Shown one piece after another: positions 41,714-52,100 of a stretch of 64,000 nucleotides of DNA. This DNA comes from DASSUW01 sp963803335 (lineage in GTDB: Bacteria; Actinomycetota; Thermoleophilia; Solirubrobacterales; Solirubrobacteraceae): contig CAWDME010000009.1 in assembly GCA_963803335.1 (NCBI GenBank), forward strand, positions 1-64,000, written 5' to 3'. Every line of letters starts with the position of its first letter. Position 1 is the first letter of the stretch. The position numbers and the translations under genes are program-made. The notes under the pieces are model-generated. The model ran no database searches. It was not told the DNA's origin and worked only from the letters and a program-made list of their open reading frames with translations.

Positions 41714-43254
41714 CCCCGGCGGCAGCGACAGCGCCCGAGCTGCTCGCGGCGCTGTCGCTCGCCACCGACCTCGGCAGCGGGCTGCCGCTCGAGCACGCGC
41801 TGCGCACGTGCGTGATCGCCGTGCGGCTCGCGGAGGCGGCCGGCGTGCCCCGGGCGGAGCGTGAGGCGACGTTCCACACCGCGCTCCTGCACGCCGTCGG
41901 CTGCACGTCGAACGCGCACGAGTCGGCGGCGCTGTTCGGCGACGACGTGCGGGCGCGCGCCGCGTGGGCGACGATCGACCCGGCGCGGCAGACCGAGGTG
42001 CTGCGCTTCCTCGCCGCCGCCGCGACCGGCGCGCCGCCGGCGCGCGTGCGGGCGGTGGCGAAGGCGCTCGCGGCCGGCCCGAAGGGCGTGCGCGCGAACT
42101 TCGCCGCGCACTGCGAGGTGGGCCGCCGGCTGGCCGAGCGGCTCGGCCTGCCGCCGCTGGTCCAGGGCGCGCTGCTGCACGCGTTCGAGCGCTGGGACGG
42201 CAAGGGGTTCCCGCGCGGCGTCGCGGGCGAGGCGATCCCGCTGCCCGCCCGGCTGATGCACGTGGCCCGCGACGCGCACGCGTTCGTGCTCGCCGAGGAC
42301 GTGGAGGCGGCGCTGGCGGCGATCCGCGAGCGCGACGCGTACGACCCGGCGATCGCCGCCCTCGTCAACGAGTCGCTCCTCGCCGAGTCCGAGCAGGACG
42401 TGTGGGAGGCCGTGATCGCGGCCGCGCCGGCGGCCGACACCGACCTCGACGCCGCGTGCGCCGTGGCGGGCGACTTCGCCGACCTCAAGTCGCCGTGGAC
42501 GCTCGGGCACTCGGGCGCGGTGGCCGAGCTCGCCGAGGCGGCAGGCTGGCGGCTGGGGCTGCCGGGGGAAGAGGTCGCGGTGGTGCGGCGCGCCGCGCTG
42601 CTGCACGACCTCGGCCGCGCCGCGATCTCGAGCGCGATCTGGGACCGGCCCGGCCCGCTCAGCCCAGCCGACTTCGAGCGCGTGCGCCTGCATCCGTACT
42701 ACACCGAGCGCACCCTGGCGCGCAGCGCCACGTTGGCGCCGCTGGGCCGCGTCGCCGGCGCGCACCACGAGCGGCTCGACGGCTCCGGCTACCACCGCGG
42801 CTGCGGCGCCGCGGAGCTGCCCGTGGCCGCGCGGGTGCTCGCCGCTGCCGACGTGTTCGCGGCGATGACGGAGCCGCGCCCGCACCGCCCCGCCCACACG
42901 CCCGAGGCCGCCGCGGCCGAGTTGTCGGCGCAGGCTCGCGCCGGCCGGCTCGACGCGTCCGCGGTCGAGGCCGTCCTGGCGGCGGCCGGCCAGGCGGGCG
43001 AGCGCGTCCGCCCGCCGCTGCCCGCGGGGCTGACCGAGCGCGAGGCGCAGGTGCTCGGCCTGATCGCGCGCGGGCTGACGAACAAGCAGGTCGCCGAGCA
43101 GCTCGGCAGCGCGCCGAAGACGGTCGGCAACCAGGTCCAGTCCGCCTACGCCAAACTCGGCATCTCGACACGCGCCGCGGCCGCACTGTTCGCGGTGGAG
43201 AACGGACTGCTGCCGGCGGTTCGGGACCGGTTGGCTGACCGGCGAACTGCGTAG
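41710..43254 (+). CDS. HD-GYP domain protein with LuxR-type DNA-binding C-terminus
   Basis: A 514-aa protein. The N-terminal region looks like a first, degenerate HD-GYP-like half (ALLHAFERWDGKGFPRG). The second half carries the true motifs RRAALLHDLGRAAIS and GAHHERLDGSGYHRG, with VLAAADVFAAMTEPRPHR. The C-terminus is a LuxR/FixJ helix-turn-helix (LTEREAQVLGLIARGLTNKQ, VGNQVQSAYAKLGIS). It may break down c-di-GMP or another nucleotide and regulate transcription directly. It is translationally coupled to the glucoamylase, so it may control or report polysaccharide use. Confidence 0.85.
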   Translation: MTPAAATAPELLAALSLATDLGSGLPLEHALRTCVIAVRLAEAAGVPRAEREATFHTALLHAVGCTSNAHESAALFGDDVRARAAWATIDPARQTEVLRFLAAAATGAPPARVRAVAKALAAGPKGVRANFAAHCEVGRRLAERLGLPPLVQGALLHAFERWDGKGFPRGVAGEAIPLPARLMHVARDAHAFVLAEDVEAALAAIRERDAYDPAIAALVNESLLAESEQDVWEAVIAAAPAADTDLDAACAVAGDFADLKSPWTLGHSGAVAELAEAAGWRLGLPGEEVAVVRRAALLHDLGRAAISSAIWDRPGPLSPADFERVRLHPYYTERTLARSATLAPLGRVAGAHHERLDGSGYHRGCGAAELPVAARVLAAADVFAAMTEPRPHRPAHTPEAAAAELSAQARAGRLDASAVEAVLAAAGQAGERVRPPLPAGLTEREAQVLGLIARGLTNKQVAEQLGSAPKTVGNQVQSAYAKLGISTRAAAALFAVENGLLPAVRDRLADRRTA

Positions 43255-43303
43255 GGCGAACGCCTCATGGACCGCCGCGGCCGCCGGTGCGACGGTCGCG
43301 GGC

Positions 43304-44641
43304 ATGTACAGCGACCCCGCCTTCATCCCCGTCACGCGACTGGTCGACCACCTGCGCGACGGCAGCCTGACCGCCCGCCGGCTCACCGAGCTCCACCTCG
43401 AGCGCATCGATCGGCTCGACGGGGCACTCAACGCGTTCCGCACCGTCCGCCGCGACGCGGCGCTCGCCGAGGCGGACGCGGCCGACGCGCGGCTGCGCGC
43501 CGGCGATCACGCGCCGCTGCTCGGCGTCCCGGTCGCGGTGAAGGACAACCTTGCCGTGGCGGGCGAGCTGACCACCCACGGCACCGCGCTCGTCGCCGAG
43601 CCGGCGCGTGAGGACTGCGAGGCGGTGCGCAGGCTGCGCGGCGCGGGCGCGGTGATCATCGGCATCACGAACATGCCCGAGCTTGCGCTGTGGGGCCACG
43701 ACACGTCGTCGCCGACCTACGGCGCCACCCGCAACCCGCGCGATGCCGGCCGCTCCCCGGGAGGCTCGAGCGGCGGCAGCGCCGCCGCGGTGGCGGCCGG
43801 CCTCGCCGCCGCTGCGCTCGGCACCGACGGCGGCGGGTCGGTGCGCATTCCCGCCGCCTGCTGCGGCCTCGTCGGCCTCAAGCCGCAGCGCGACCGGCTC
43901 CCGCTCACGCCCGCCGACGGCCACTGGCTCGGCCTCAGTCACCTCGGCCCGATCGCGCGCACGGTCCCCGACGCCGCGTTGCTCGCCGACGTGCTCGGCG
44001 CGAGCGGGCTCGCCGCCGCCGCCCGCACCGACCCCACGCCGCTGCGGGTGGCCGTCTCGCTCAAGCCCGCGCTCCCGTGCAAGCTGCACCCGGAGATGGG
44101 CGCCGCCGTCGAGCGCACCGCCGCGCTGCTGCGCGAGCTCGGCCACGTGATCGTCGAGCGCGACCCCGACTACGGCGACATCCGGCCGCTGTTCGTGCCC
44201 CGCTACGTGCGCGGCGCGTACCTGGACTCAGGCCGCCTCGGCGGGCCGCGCGGGCTCGAGCCGCGCGCGCGGTCGCTCGCCCGCATCGGACGCCGCATCG
44301 ACCGGCTTGCGCAGCGTGCGCTGGCGGGCGAAGCGGAGCGCACCGCGCGCATCAACCGCATCTTCGTCGACGTCGACGTCGTGCTGACCCCGGCCACGGC
44401 GGCACCGGCGCCGCGGCTCGGCCAGGGCGTCCATCGCAGCGGCGTCCGCTCGGTGCTCGCCAGCACGCCGTGGGTCGCCTTCACGCCGCCGTGGAACCTC
44501 ACCGGGCAGCCCGCGATGGCGGTGCCCGCCGGCGTCGACGGCAGCGGCGTACCCGTCGGTGTGCAGCTCGTGGCGCGGCCCGGCGAGGAAGCGACGATCG
44601 TCGCGCTGGCAGCCCAGATGGAGCGTGCGGCGGAGGAGTAG
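43304..44641 (+). CDS. amidase-signature hydrolase
   Basis: A 445-aa protein. The Ser-cisSer-Lys triad is visible: K80 in VPVAVKDNLAV, S155 in GGSSGGSAAAV and S179 in LGTDGGGSVRIPAA. The signature GRSPGGSSGGSAAAVAAGL is complete. It hydrolyses an amide (substrate unknown). It is followed after 25 bases by the NfeD gene and not obviously related to it. Confidence 0.9.
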   Translation: MYSDPAFIPVTRLVDHLRDGSLTARRLTELHLERIDRLDGALNAFRTVRRDAALAEADAADARLRAGDHAPLLGVPVAVKDNLAVAGELTTHGTALVAEPAREDCEAVRRLRGAGAVIIGITNMPELALWGHDTSSPTYGATRNPRDAGRSPGGSSGGSAAAVAAGLAAAALGTDGGGSVRIPAACCGLVGLKPQRDRLPLTPADGHWLGLSHLGPIARTVPDAALLADVLGASGLAAAARTDPTPLRVAVSLKPALPCKLHPEMGAAVERTAALLRELGHVIVERDPDYGDIRPLFVPRYVRGAYLDSGRLGGPRGLEPRARSLARIGRRIDRLAQRALAGEAERTARINRIFVDVDVVLTPATAAPAPRLGQGVHRSGVRSVLASTPWVAFTPPWNLTGQPAMAVPAGVDGSGVPVGVQLVARPGEEATIVALAAQMERAAEE

Positions 44642-44666
44642 CATCGGCTGCAGGAAAGCCGGGCCG

Positions 44667-45119
44667 ATGACTGCCCTGATCGTCGCTCTCGTGGTGATCG
44701 GCGCCTCGCTCGTGATCGCCGAGGCGCACGTGCCGTCGTACGGCCTGCTGGGACTCTCCGGGATCGCCGCCTTCGCGCTTGCGGGCGTGTTGGCCGTCGG
44801 CGCCGCCGGCGGCAGCGTTCTGCTCGCCCTCGCGCTCGTCGTCCCGGCCGCCGCCGTCGGAGGCGGGCTGATTGCCGTGGCCGCCGGCAAGACGCTTGCG
44901 GTCCGACGGCGGCGCCCGAGGACCGGACCGGAGGGTCTGATCGGCCGGATCGGCGTCGTCCACAACGGCGACGTCCTCGTCCACGGCGAGCGCTGGCGTG
45001 CGCGTAGCTCGCCGCTTGACGACGACCCGGCGCTCCATGACGGCGAGCAGGTGGTCGTCGAGCAGATCGAGGGCCTGACGCTCTCCGTGCGTCGGGCCGA
45101 GGAATGGGAGGTGCTGTGA
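44667..45119 (+). CDS. NfeD-like membrane protein
   Basis: A 150-aa protein from ATG 44667. Membrane segments are TALIVALVVIGASLVIAEAH, LLGLSGIAAFALAGVLAVGA and VLLALALVVPAAAVGGGLI. A C-terminal OB-fold domain follows (GLIGRIGVVHNGDVLVHGER, VVVEQIEGLTLSVRR). NfeD proteins work with SPFH/slipin proteins in membrane microdomains; the partner follows with a TGATG overlap. Confidence 0.9.
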   Translation: MTALIVALVVIGASLVIAEAHVPSYGLLGLSGIAAFALAGVLAVGAAGGSVLLALALVVPAAAVGGGLIAVAAGKTLAVRRRRPRTGPEGLIGRIGVVHNGDVLVHGERWRARSSPLDDDPALHDGEQVVVEQIEGLTLSVRRAEEWEVL

Positions 45120-45916
45120 TGGTGACCGCCGCATTGTTCGCCGTCGTGGTCGTGCTGGCGATGATCGCCATCGCGGCCGGCGCGTCGATCCGGATCCTGC
45201 GCGAGTACGAGCGCGCCGTCGTGTTCCGGGTCGGCCGGCTGCTGAGCGTCAAGGGTCCCGGCCTCGTGCTGCTGATCCCCTTCATCGACCGGATGCAGCG
45301 CGTCGACCTGCGCACGGTGACGCTCGCGATCCCGCCGCAGAGCGTGATCACCCGCGACAACGTTCCGGCCAAGGTCAACGCCGTGTGCTACTTCCGCGTG
45401 ATCGACGCCGGACGCGCGATCATCAGCGTCGAGCAGTTCCTGCAGGCGACGACGCAGATCGCCCAGACGACGCTGCGGTCGGTGCTCGGCAAGGCCGACC
45501 TCGACATGCTGCTGTCGGAGCGCGAGCAGCTCAACGAGGCACTGCAGCACATGATCGACGAGCACACCGACCCGTGGGGCATCAAGGTCACCACGGTCGA
45601 GATCAAGGACGTCGAGATCCCCACCGCGATGCAGCACGCGATGGCGCTCGGCGCCCAGGCCGAGCGTGAGCGGCGGGCCAAGATCATCCACGCCGAGGGC
45701 GAGTACCAGGCGTCGCAGCGGCTGCGCGACGCCGCCGACGTCATCTCCGGCAACCCGGCGTCACTGCAGCTGCGCTACCTGCAGACGCTCACGGAGATCG
45801 GCGTGACCCAGAATTCGACGATCGTCTTCCCGCTCCCGATGGACATGGTCAAGCCGTTCCTGGACACGGTGGCGGACGCGCAGAAGTCGCTGGGGAACGG
45901 CGTGCCGGTCGGTTGA
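45119..45916 (+). CDS. SPFH/slipin (stomatin-like) protein
   Basis: A 265-aa protein with an N-terminal membrane anchor and the stomatin core: IRILREYERAVVFRVGRLLS, GPGLVLLIPFIDRMQRVDLR, IPPQSVITRDNVPAKVNAV, LRSVLGKADLDMLLSEREQL and GIKVTTVEIKDVEIP, then the coiled-coil AQAERERRAKIIHAEGEYQA. It organises membrane domains together with the NfeD protein encoded immediately upstream. Confidence 0.93.
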   Translation: MVTAALFAVVVVLAMIAIAAGASIRILREYERAVVFRVGRLLSVKGPGLVLLIPFIDRMQRVDLRTVTLAIPPQSVITRDNVPAKVNAVCYFRVIDAGRAIISVEQFLQATTQIAQTTLRSVLGKADLDMLLSEREQLNEALQHMIDEHTDPWGIKVTTVEIKDVEIPTAMQHAMALGAQAERERRAKIIHAEGEYQASQRLRDAADVISGNPASLQLRYLQTLTEIGVTQNSTIVFPLPMDMVKPFLDTVADAQKSLGNGVPVG

Positions 45917-45979
45917 CATTGCGCCGCACGTCTGACTAGTGTCGATCGACGCTCAAACGGCCAGACGGGAGGCGGCGAG

Positions 45980-47590
45980 ATGAACCACCACCACGGGTTC
46001 GAGAGCTACTGGATTGACGGGGAGGGGCTCCTTGCCGAGGCGGGTCCGGGGCGCGAGGCGGCGGCGGTAGCGTTGGCGGCGGCAGGGCCGGCGAGCGCGG
46101 CGCCGCCGTTCCGGTTCTCGCGGATGGGCCCGAAGGGTCTGAACAAGCAGCTCGGTGAGCCGGTGGCGAAGAGGCTGGCGTTGCTGATGACGGCGGGTGG
46201 TGGCGGGTTCGGGAGCATCCCGGCGGGCTACACGTATCTGGGGCAGTTCACCGACCACGACCTGACGTTCGATCGCACGGCGGTGACGCTGGGCACGAAC
46301 GTCACGCCGGCGATGCTCGTACAGGCGCGCTCGCCCAGCCTGGACCTGGACTCGCTGTACGGCGCCGGCCCGGGCGACCCGGAGTCGGCCAAGTTCTACG
46401 AGGCCGACGGCCTGCACTTAAAGATGGGCAAGACCGAGTCGGTCGGCGGCGGCGTGCTCAAGGCTCACGACGGGTTCGACCTGCCACGCAAGGGCACGGG
46501 TAACGCGACCAGCAAGCGCACGGCGGTGATCCCCGATCCGCGCAACGACGAGAACCTCGCCGTGGCGCAGCTGCACCTGGCGTTGATCCGCTTCCACAAC
46601 CGCGTCGTCGACAAGCTGCCGAGCTCGGTGCCGGCGGCGCAGAAGTTCACGGAGGCGCGCAAGCGCGTGACGCTGCACTACCAGTGGATGCTGCGGCACG
46701 ATTACCTGCCGCGGATCGTCAACCCGGCGGTCGTCAACAACGTCTTCAACCAGGGCCGTAAGGCGTTCGAGGTCGGCGTGTCGCCGACGAGCGTGCCGAC
46801 GATGCCGATCGAGTTCTCGGTCGCCGCGTTCCGGCTCGGGCACTCGATGGTCCGCCAGGCCTACGACTGGAACGCCGTGTTCGGCAGCGGCGCGGGCACG
46901 CTGGATTTCCTGTTCGAGTTCAGCGGGCTGAGCGGGACACTCGGCGGGCTCCCGCGGCTGCCCAGCAACTGGATCGCCGATTTCCGGCGGCTGTACAACC
47001 TCAAACAGGAGCTGGGCAAGAACGATCTCGCTCCGCCCGGCTCGGTCAACAAGGCCAACAAGATCGACACGCGACTGTCCAGCGGACTGCGCTTCCTCTC
47101 GCAGGTCGCGACCGGCGACACGACCGGCGGCATCCACGACGACCTGGCCTTCCGCAACCTGCGCCGGGCCAAGATGGTCAAGCTCGCGACCGGGCAGCAG
47201 ATGGCGACGTTCCTCAAGAGCAAGGGCGTCAACCTGACCAAGCTGACCAAGGCGCAGATCCGCGACGGTAACGGCGGCGTGGACCTCAAGGACCTCACCG
47301 CGGCCCAGCGCGACAAGGTGACCACCGACACGCCGCTGTGGTTCTACATCCTGCGCGAAGCCGAGTTCAACGGCGGCAGGCTCAACGGCGTCGGCGCCCG
47401 GATCGTCGCCGAGACGTTCCATCGCTCGATGGAGGGCAGCACGTTCTCGATCGTCCGCGACCCCGCGTTCAAGCCCGACATGGGCCCGAACAACACGACG
47501 TTCCGCATGAGCGACCTGCTCAACTTCGCGTTCGAGGGCAAGAAGAAGCTGCTCGCCCCGCTCGGCGACGACCTGGGCGGTGGCATCTAG
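45980..47590 (+). CDS. animal-type haem peroxidase
   Basis: A 536-aa protein of the peroxidase/cyclooxygenase superfamily. Distal H93 is in LGQFTDHDLTFD, catalytic R188 in DPRNDENLAVAQLHLAL, and proximal H288 in FRLGHSMVRQAYDW. NRVVDKLP and HYQWMLRHDYLPRIV are further family landmarks. No classical signal peptide is present. It oxidises organic substrates or halides with H2O2; the product is unknown. Its stop codon overlaps that of the convergent gene at 47587 in a shared CTAG. Confidence 0.9.
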   Translation: MNHHHGFESYWIDGEGLLAEAGPGREAAAVALAAAGPASAAPPFRFSRMGPKGLNKQLGEPVAKRLALLMTAGGGGFGSIPAGYTYLGQFTDHDLTFDRTAVTLGTNVTPAMLVQARSPSLDLDSLYGAGPGDPESAKFYEADGLHLKMGKTESVGGGVLKAHDGFDLPRKGTGNATSKRTAVIPDPRNDENLAVAQLHLALIRFHNRVVDKLPSSVPAAQKFTEARKRVTLHYQWMLRHDYLPRIVNPAVVNNVFNQGRKAFEVGVSPTSVPTMPIEFSVAAFRLGHSMVRQAYDWNAVFGSGAGTLDFLFEFSGLSGTLGGLPRLPSNWIADFRRLYNLKQELGKNDLAPPGSVNKANKIDTRLSSGLRFLSQVATGDTTGGIHDDLAFRNLRRAKMVKLATGQQMATFLKSKGVNLTKLTKAQIRDGNGGVDLKDLTAAQRDKVTTDTPLWFYILREAEFNGGRLNGVGARIVAETFHRSMEGSTFSIVRDPAFKPDMGPNNTTFRMSDLLNFAFEGKKKLLAPLGDDLGGGI

Positions 47591-47886
47591 CCCGACCAGC
47601 GCACCGTCAGGCGGTCCGGTTCGACGGACACGATCTCGAGCTGCCGGTCCCCGACCCGTGCCCGGTCGCGCCCGAGGGCCGACCAGCTCTGGGTGACAGC
47701 CTCTGGCTTGTCCGTCGGACCAGGCCCGTAGACGACGACCTCGCCGTCCGGCTTGAGCTCGAACCCGCGCCGCCCGCGGGCCGGCGGAAACGGGTACTCC
47801 GCGGGCCGGTACACCTGCAGGTCGCCGCGGTCCTCCTCGTGTGAGTGGACCCAGTGCCGGAACACCCCGTCGGGCAGGCTGGCCAC
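47587..47886 (-). CDS. hypothetical 99-aa protein
   Basis: From GTG 47886: ASLPDGVFRHWVHSHEEDRG, VYRPAEYPFPPARGRRGFEL, GEVVVYGPGPTDKPE and QLEIVSVEPDRLTVRW suggest a small beta-barrel of the lipocalin-like kind. No family assigned. It lies between the peroxidase and metalloprotease genes, divergent from the latter. Confidence 0.6.
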   Translation of the reverse strand: MASLPDGVFRHWVHSHEEDRGDLQVYRPAEYPFPPARGRRGFELKPDGEVVVYGPGPTDKPEAVTQSWSALGRDRARVGDRQLEIVSVEPDRLTVRWSG

Positions 47887-47942
47887 ATCGGCCAGCCTAC
47901 TCGCGGCGTGCGTCGGCCCGCGGGCTGCATTAGGGTCGGCGC

Positions 47943-49088
47943 ATGGCTCACGAACTCCCACGGCGGCGGTGCGGCACGAGCGAGGTCCACCGCCTCCTGC
48001 TCAACACCGATCCGGAGTACGCGCGCAACCGCTCCGCGATCGAGGACTTCACGGACGCCGAAAGCGCACGCGGCTTCGCCGCCGCCGTGCCGCGGGTCCG
48101 CACGGTCAGCACCGTCGTGCACGTCGTCCACAAGACGCCGGCGCAGAACATCTCCGACGCACAGATCAAGAGCCAGATCCGGATCCTCAACGAGGATTAC
48201 GCCAAGAACAACGCTGACTCGAGCAAGGTGCCGGCCGTCTTCCAGCCGCTGCACGCCGACACGCAGATCCAGTTCAAGCTCGCGACGAAGGACGTCTTCG
48301 GCAACACGTCCAGCGGCATCACGCGCACGAAGACGACCAAGAGCTCGTTCGGCACCAACGACGCGATGAAGTCGAGCGAGAAGGGCGGCGCCGACCCGTG
48401 GCCCGCGCATCGCTACCTGAACATCTGGGTCTGCAACCTCGGCGGCGGACTGCTCGGCTACGCCCAGTTCCCCGGCGGCCCGTGGCAGACCGACGGCGTG
48501 GTGATCCTGCACAGCGCGTTCGGCGACACCGGCACCGCGACCGACCCGTTCGACCTCGGCCGCACGGCAACCCACGAGGTCGGCCACTGGCTCAACCTGT
48601 TCCACATCTGGGGCGACGACGGGACGGGCTGCAACGGCTCCGACCACTGCGCCGACACGCCCAACCAGGCAAGCGAGAACTTCGGCAAGCCGACGTTCCC
48701 GCACATCTCGTGCAAGAACGGGCCGAACGGCGACCTGTTCATGGACTACATGGACTACGTCGACGACGACTCGATGATGATGTTCACCGCCGGCCAGGCG
48801 ATGCGGATGAACGCGACGCTCAACGGCTGGCGCAAGCTGCTCTTCCAGCCAGTGCCGAAGTTCCCCGGCAACATCGGGCCGAGCAAGACGCCGCGGCCCG
48901 TGGTGAAGAAGATCCAGGTCCGCCTGCGCGACCACTTCCATCACCCTGAGCTGAAGGCCGACGGGGTCTATGGGCCGACGACGACGGAGATCGTCCGCGG
49001 GTTCCAGGAGCGCCGCAAGGACGCGCCCTGGAAGCTCCCGGTGAACGGCCGTGTCGGCAAGAAGACCTGGCTGGCGTTGTTTGCCTAG
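47943..49088 (+). CDS. pappalysin-like (M43) zinc metalloprotease with peptidoglycan-binding domain
   Basis: A 381-aa protein. The zinc site HEVGHWLNLFH is complete (H211, E212, H215, H221) and a Met-turn region follows (FMDYMDYVDDDSMMMFT), as in cytophagalysin/pappalysin peptidases. The N-terminal part (TVVHVVHKTPAQNISDAQIK) is typical of the family. Residues about 318-380 form a peptidoglycan-binding helix bundle (IQVRLRDHFHHPELKADGVY, VNGRVGKKTWLALF). No signal peptide is seen, which is odd for a wall-targeted protease. Confidence 0.88.
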   Translation: MAHELPRRRCGTSEVHRLLLNTDPEYARNRSAIEDFTDAESARGFAAAVPRVRTVSTVVHVVHKTPAQNISDAQIKSQIRILNEDYAKNNADSSKVPAVFQPLHADTQIQFKLATKDVFGNTSSGITRTKTTKSSFGTNDAMKSSEKGGADPWPAHRYLNIWVCNLGGGLLGYAQFPGGPWQTDGVVILHSAFGDTGTATDPFDLGRTATHEVGHWLNLFHIWGDDGTGCNGSDHCADTPNQASENFGKPTFPHISCKNGPNGDLFMDYMDYVDDDSMMMFTAGQAMRMNATLNGWRKLLFQPVPKFPGNIGPSKTPRPVVKKIQVRLRDHFHHPELKADGVYGPTTTEIVRGFQERRKDAPWKLPVNGRVGKKTWLALFA

Positions 49089-49162
49089 CGTCCGTCGCCT
49101 CGGCTAGTCTCGCTCAGCGCCTACGGAGCGTAAGGAGGGCGGGAAGCCTGTCACCCGCGGAA

Positions 49163-52100
49163 GTGACCATCGAGCTGTGCGGCCAACTATCGGTCTCGGT
49201 CGATGGACGTCGCCGCGAGGGCGATCTCCCCGGCCGCCAGGGGCGCCTGGCGGTCGCGTACCTCGCGCTCAACGCCGGCCGGCCGGTCACGCGTGAGCGG
49301 CTGATCGCGGCGTTGTGGGGCGACGACGCCCCGGCCGGGCACTCGCAAGCGCTCAACGTCGTGCTGTCGAAGCTGCGGCGCGCGCTCGGTGCCGGGGTGA
49401 TCGAGAACGCCGGCGAGCGTGCCGTGCAGCTCACGACGAGCGCGCGCGTGGACCTCGACGCCGTGCAGCCGGCGCTCGACCGCGCGTTCGCAGCGCGCGA
49501 CGCCGGCGACTGGCCCGCGGTCGCCGAGGCCGCCGACCAGGTCGCAGCCGCGGCCGACGCAGGCCTGCTGCCCGGCTATGAGGCGTCGTGGCTCGAGGAC
49601 CCGCGGCGCCGGCTCGACGAGCACGGCCTGCAGGCACGCGAGCTGCGCGGCGACGCCGGCCTGGCGCTCGGCGGCGCCGACCTGGCGCACGCCGAGCGCG
49701 CCGCCACGGAACTCGTGGAGGGCGCCCCATACCGCGAGAGCGGCCACCTGCTGCTGATGCGCGTGCGCGAGGCGCAGGGCAACGTCGTCGAGGCGCTGCG
49801 CGTGCACGAGCGGCTGCGCACGCTGCTGCGCGACGAGCTCGGTGTCGCGCCCGGCCCGCAGGTGCAGGCCGAGTTCGAGCGACTGCTCAAGGCCGAGCAG
49901 GCCCAGCAGGCCGCGCCGCCTCCTCCCGCGCGCCCGGCCGCGCCAGCACCACCTCCCCCGCCCGTCCGCGATGACGGCGGCCAGTTCTTCGCCACGCGCA
50001 GCGGCGCGCGCTTCGTCGGGCGCCGCGCCGAGCTCGAGCGCCTGCAGCTGTTCTTCGAGCGCGCTGCCGAGGGCCGCCGCCAGCTCGTGCTGCTCGAGGG
50101 CGAGCCGGGAATCGGCAAGACGCGGCTGGCGGTGCAGTTCATGCAGGCGTGCGAGGCCGAGGGCGCGATCGCGCTGTACGGCCGCTGCGATTCCGAGAGC
50201 CACGTCCCCTACCAGCCGTTCGTGGAGGCGCTGCGACGCTACGTCGCGCGCACGTCGGCCGACCGGCTGGCGCCCTGGAGCGCCGAGCTCAGCCGCGTGG
50301 TGCCCGAGCTGGTGGCCGAGGGCGAGGCGCCGGCCCCGGAGCCGACCGAGCGCTACCGGCTGTTCGACGCCGCCGCCGAGGTGCTGACCGACATGGCGCG
50401 CGCCCAGCCCGTCGTGCTGGTGCTCGACGACCTGCACTGGGCCGACAAGCCGACGCTGCTGATGCTGCGCCAGCTCGTCCGCGCGGCCGAGGAGTCGCCG
50501 ATCACGATCGTCGCCAGCTTCCGCGACACCGAGCGGCCCGACGCGCTGACCGACCTGCTCGTGCAGCTGCGCCGCGAGGGCTACTTCGAGACGATCGAGC
50601 TGCGCGGGCTCGACGAGGCCGACACCAGCGAGCTGATCGGCGAGTTCGGCGCCGATCCGGTGCCCGACCACGTCCACCGGGCGCTCTGGGAGGGCACGAA
50701 GGGCAACCCGTTCTTCCTCGAGGAGATGGTCCGCCACCTCGGCTCGGGCACGGCCGGGGGCAACGGCGCGCCCTGGCCCGTCGAGCTTCCGGAAGGGGTC
50801 CGCGAGGTGATCGACCGCCGCCTCGCGACGCTCTCCGACGAGGCGCGCGACGTGCTCACCACCGCCGCCGTGGTCGGGCGCGAGTTCCGCATCGAGCTGC
50901 TCGAGGAGGTCGCCAGCTACGACGAGGACAAGCTCGACGACGTCGTCGACGAGAGCGTCGACGCGCAGGTCGTCGCCGAGGTCCCCGGCGTCTACGGGCG
51001 CTTCAGCTTCACGCACAGCCTGATCCGCCAGACGCTCTATGACGGGCTGACCGGCACCCGCCGCGGGCGGCTGCACCTGCGCGTGGCCGAGGCGCTCGAG
51101 CGCCTCGACGGCGACGCCGCGGACCTCGCCCACCACTTCGCGCTCGCGCCGCCGGCGCGCGGCGCCGAGAAGGCCGTCGAGTACGCCGAGCGGGCGGCGC
51201 AGCACGCGTCCGCCCAGCTCGCCTACGAGGAGGCAGCGCGGTTGTACGAGGTCGCGCTGCACGCGCTCGAGCAGTCCGGCGCGGACGGCGAGCAGCGCTG
51301 CCGGCTGCTGCTCGCGTGCGGCGACGCGCACGTCAAGGCCGGCGACTCGATCGCCGCCCGCGGCCGGTTCCGCGACGCCGCCGACGCGGCGCGCGCGCTC
51401 GGATCGGCCAAGCTGCTCTCGCAGGCGGCGCTCGGCTACGGCTCGGCGGGTCAGATGGCCGGCGGCGTCGTGGACGAGACCGTCGTGCGGCTGATCGAGG
51501 AGGCCCTCTCCGCGGTCGGCGAGAGCGATCCGGCGGTGCGCGCGCGGCTGCTGGCGCGACTGGCGATGGAACTGAGCTTCTCCGAGCAGCGCGAGCGGCG
51601 GGCCGAGCTGAGCAGCGAGGCCGTCGAGATCGCCAAGCGGGTCGGCGACACGCGCGGGCTCGGGATGGCGCTGGTCGCCCGCCACTGGTCGTTGTGGGGC
51701 CCGCAGAACGTGCAGGACCGGCTCGCCGCGTCCAACGACCTGCTCGGGCTGGCCGAGCGCTCGGGTGACGAGCGGCTCGCGATGCAGGGCCACCGCTGGC
51801 GGATGATGGACCTGCTCGAGCTCGGCGAGATGGACGCGGTCGACATCGAGATCGACGCCTACATGCAGATCGCCGCTCGTCGCAAGCGACTCTCCGACGA
51901 GCTGTACGTGCACCTGTACCGCGCGATGCGGCTGATGTTCGCCGGCGACTTCGACGACGCCGCCGCGGAGGGCAACGCGGCGGTGCGCGTCGGCGACCGG
52001 ATCCAGGACACCAACACCGGCAACGCGACACTGCTGCTGTCGCTGATGTACCGCCGCGAGCGCGGCCGGCTCGAGCGGCTCGAAGGTCCCGTGCGCGCCT

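Noticed and set aside
49187..51913. 908-aa leftward open frame
   Set aside because: Fully antisense to the AfsR-like regulator and without domain features.
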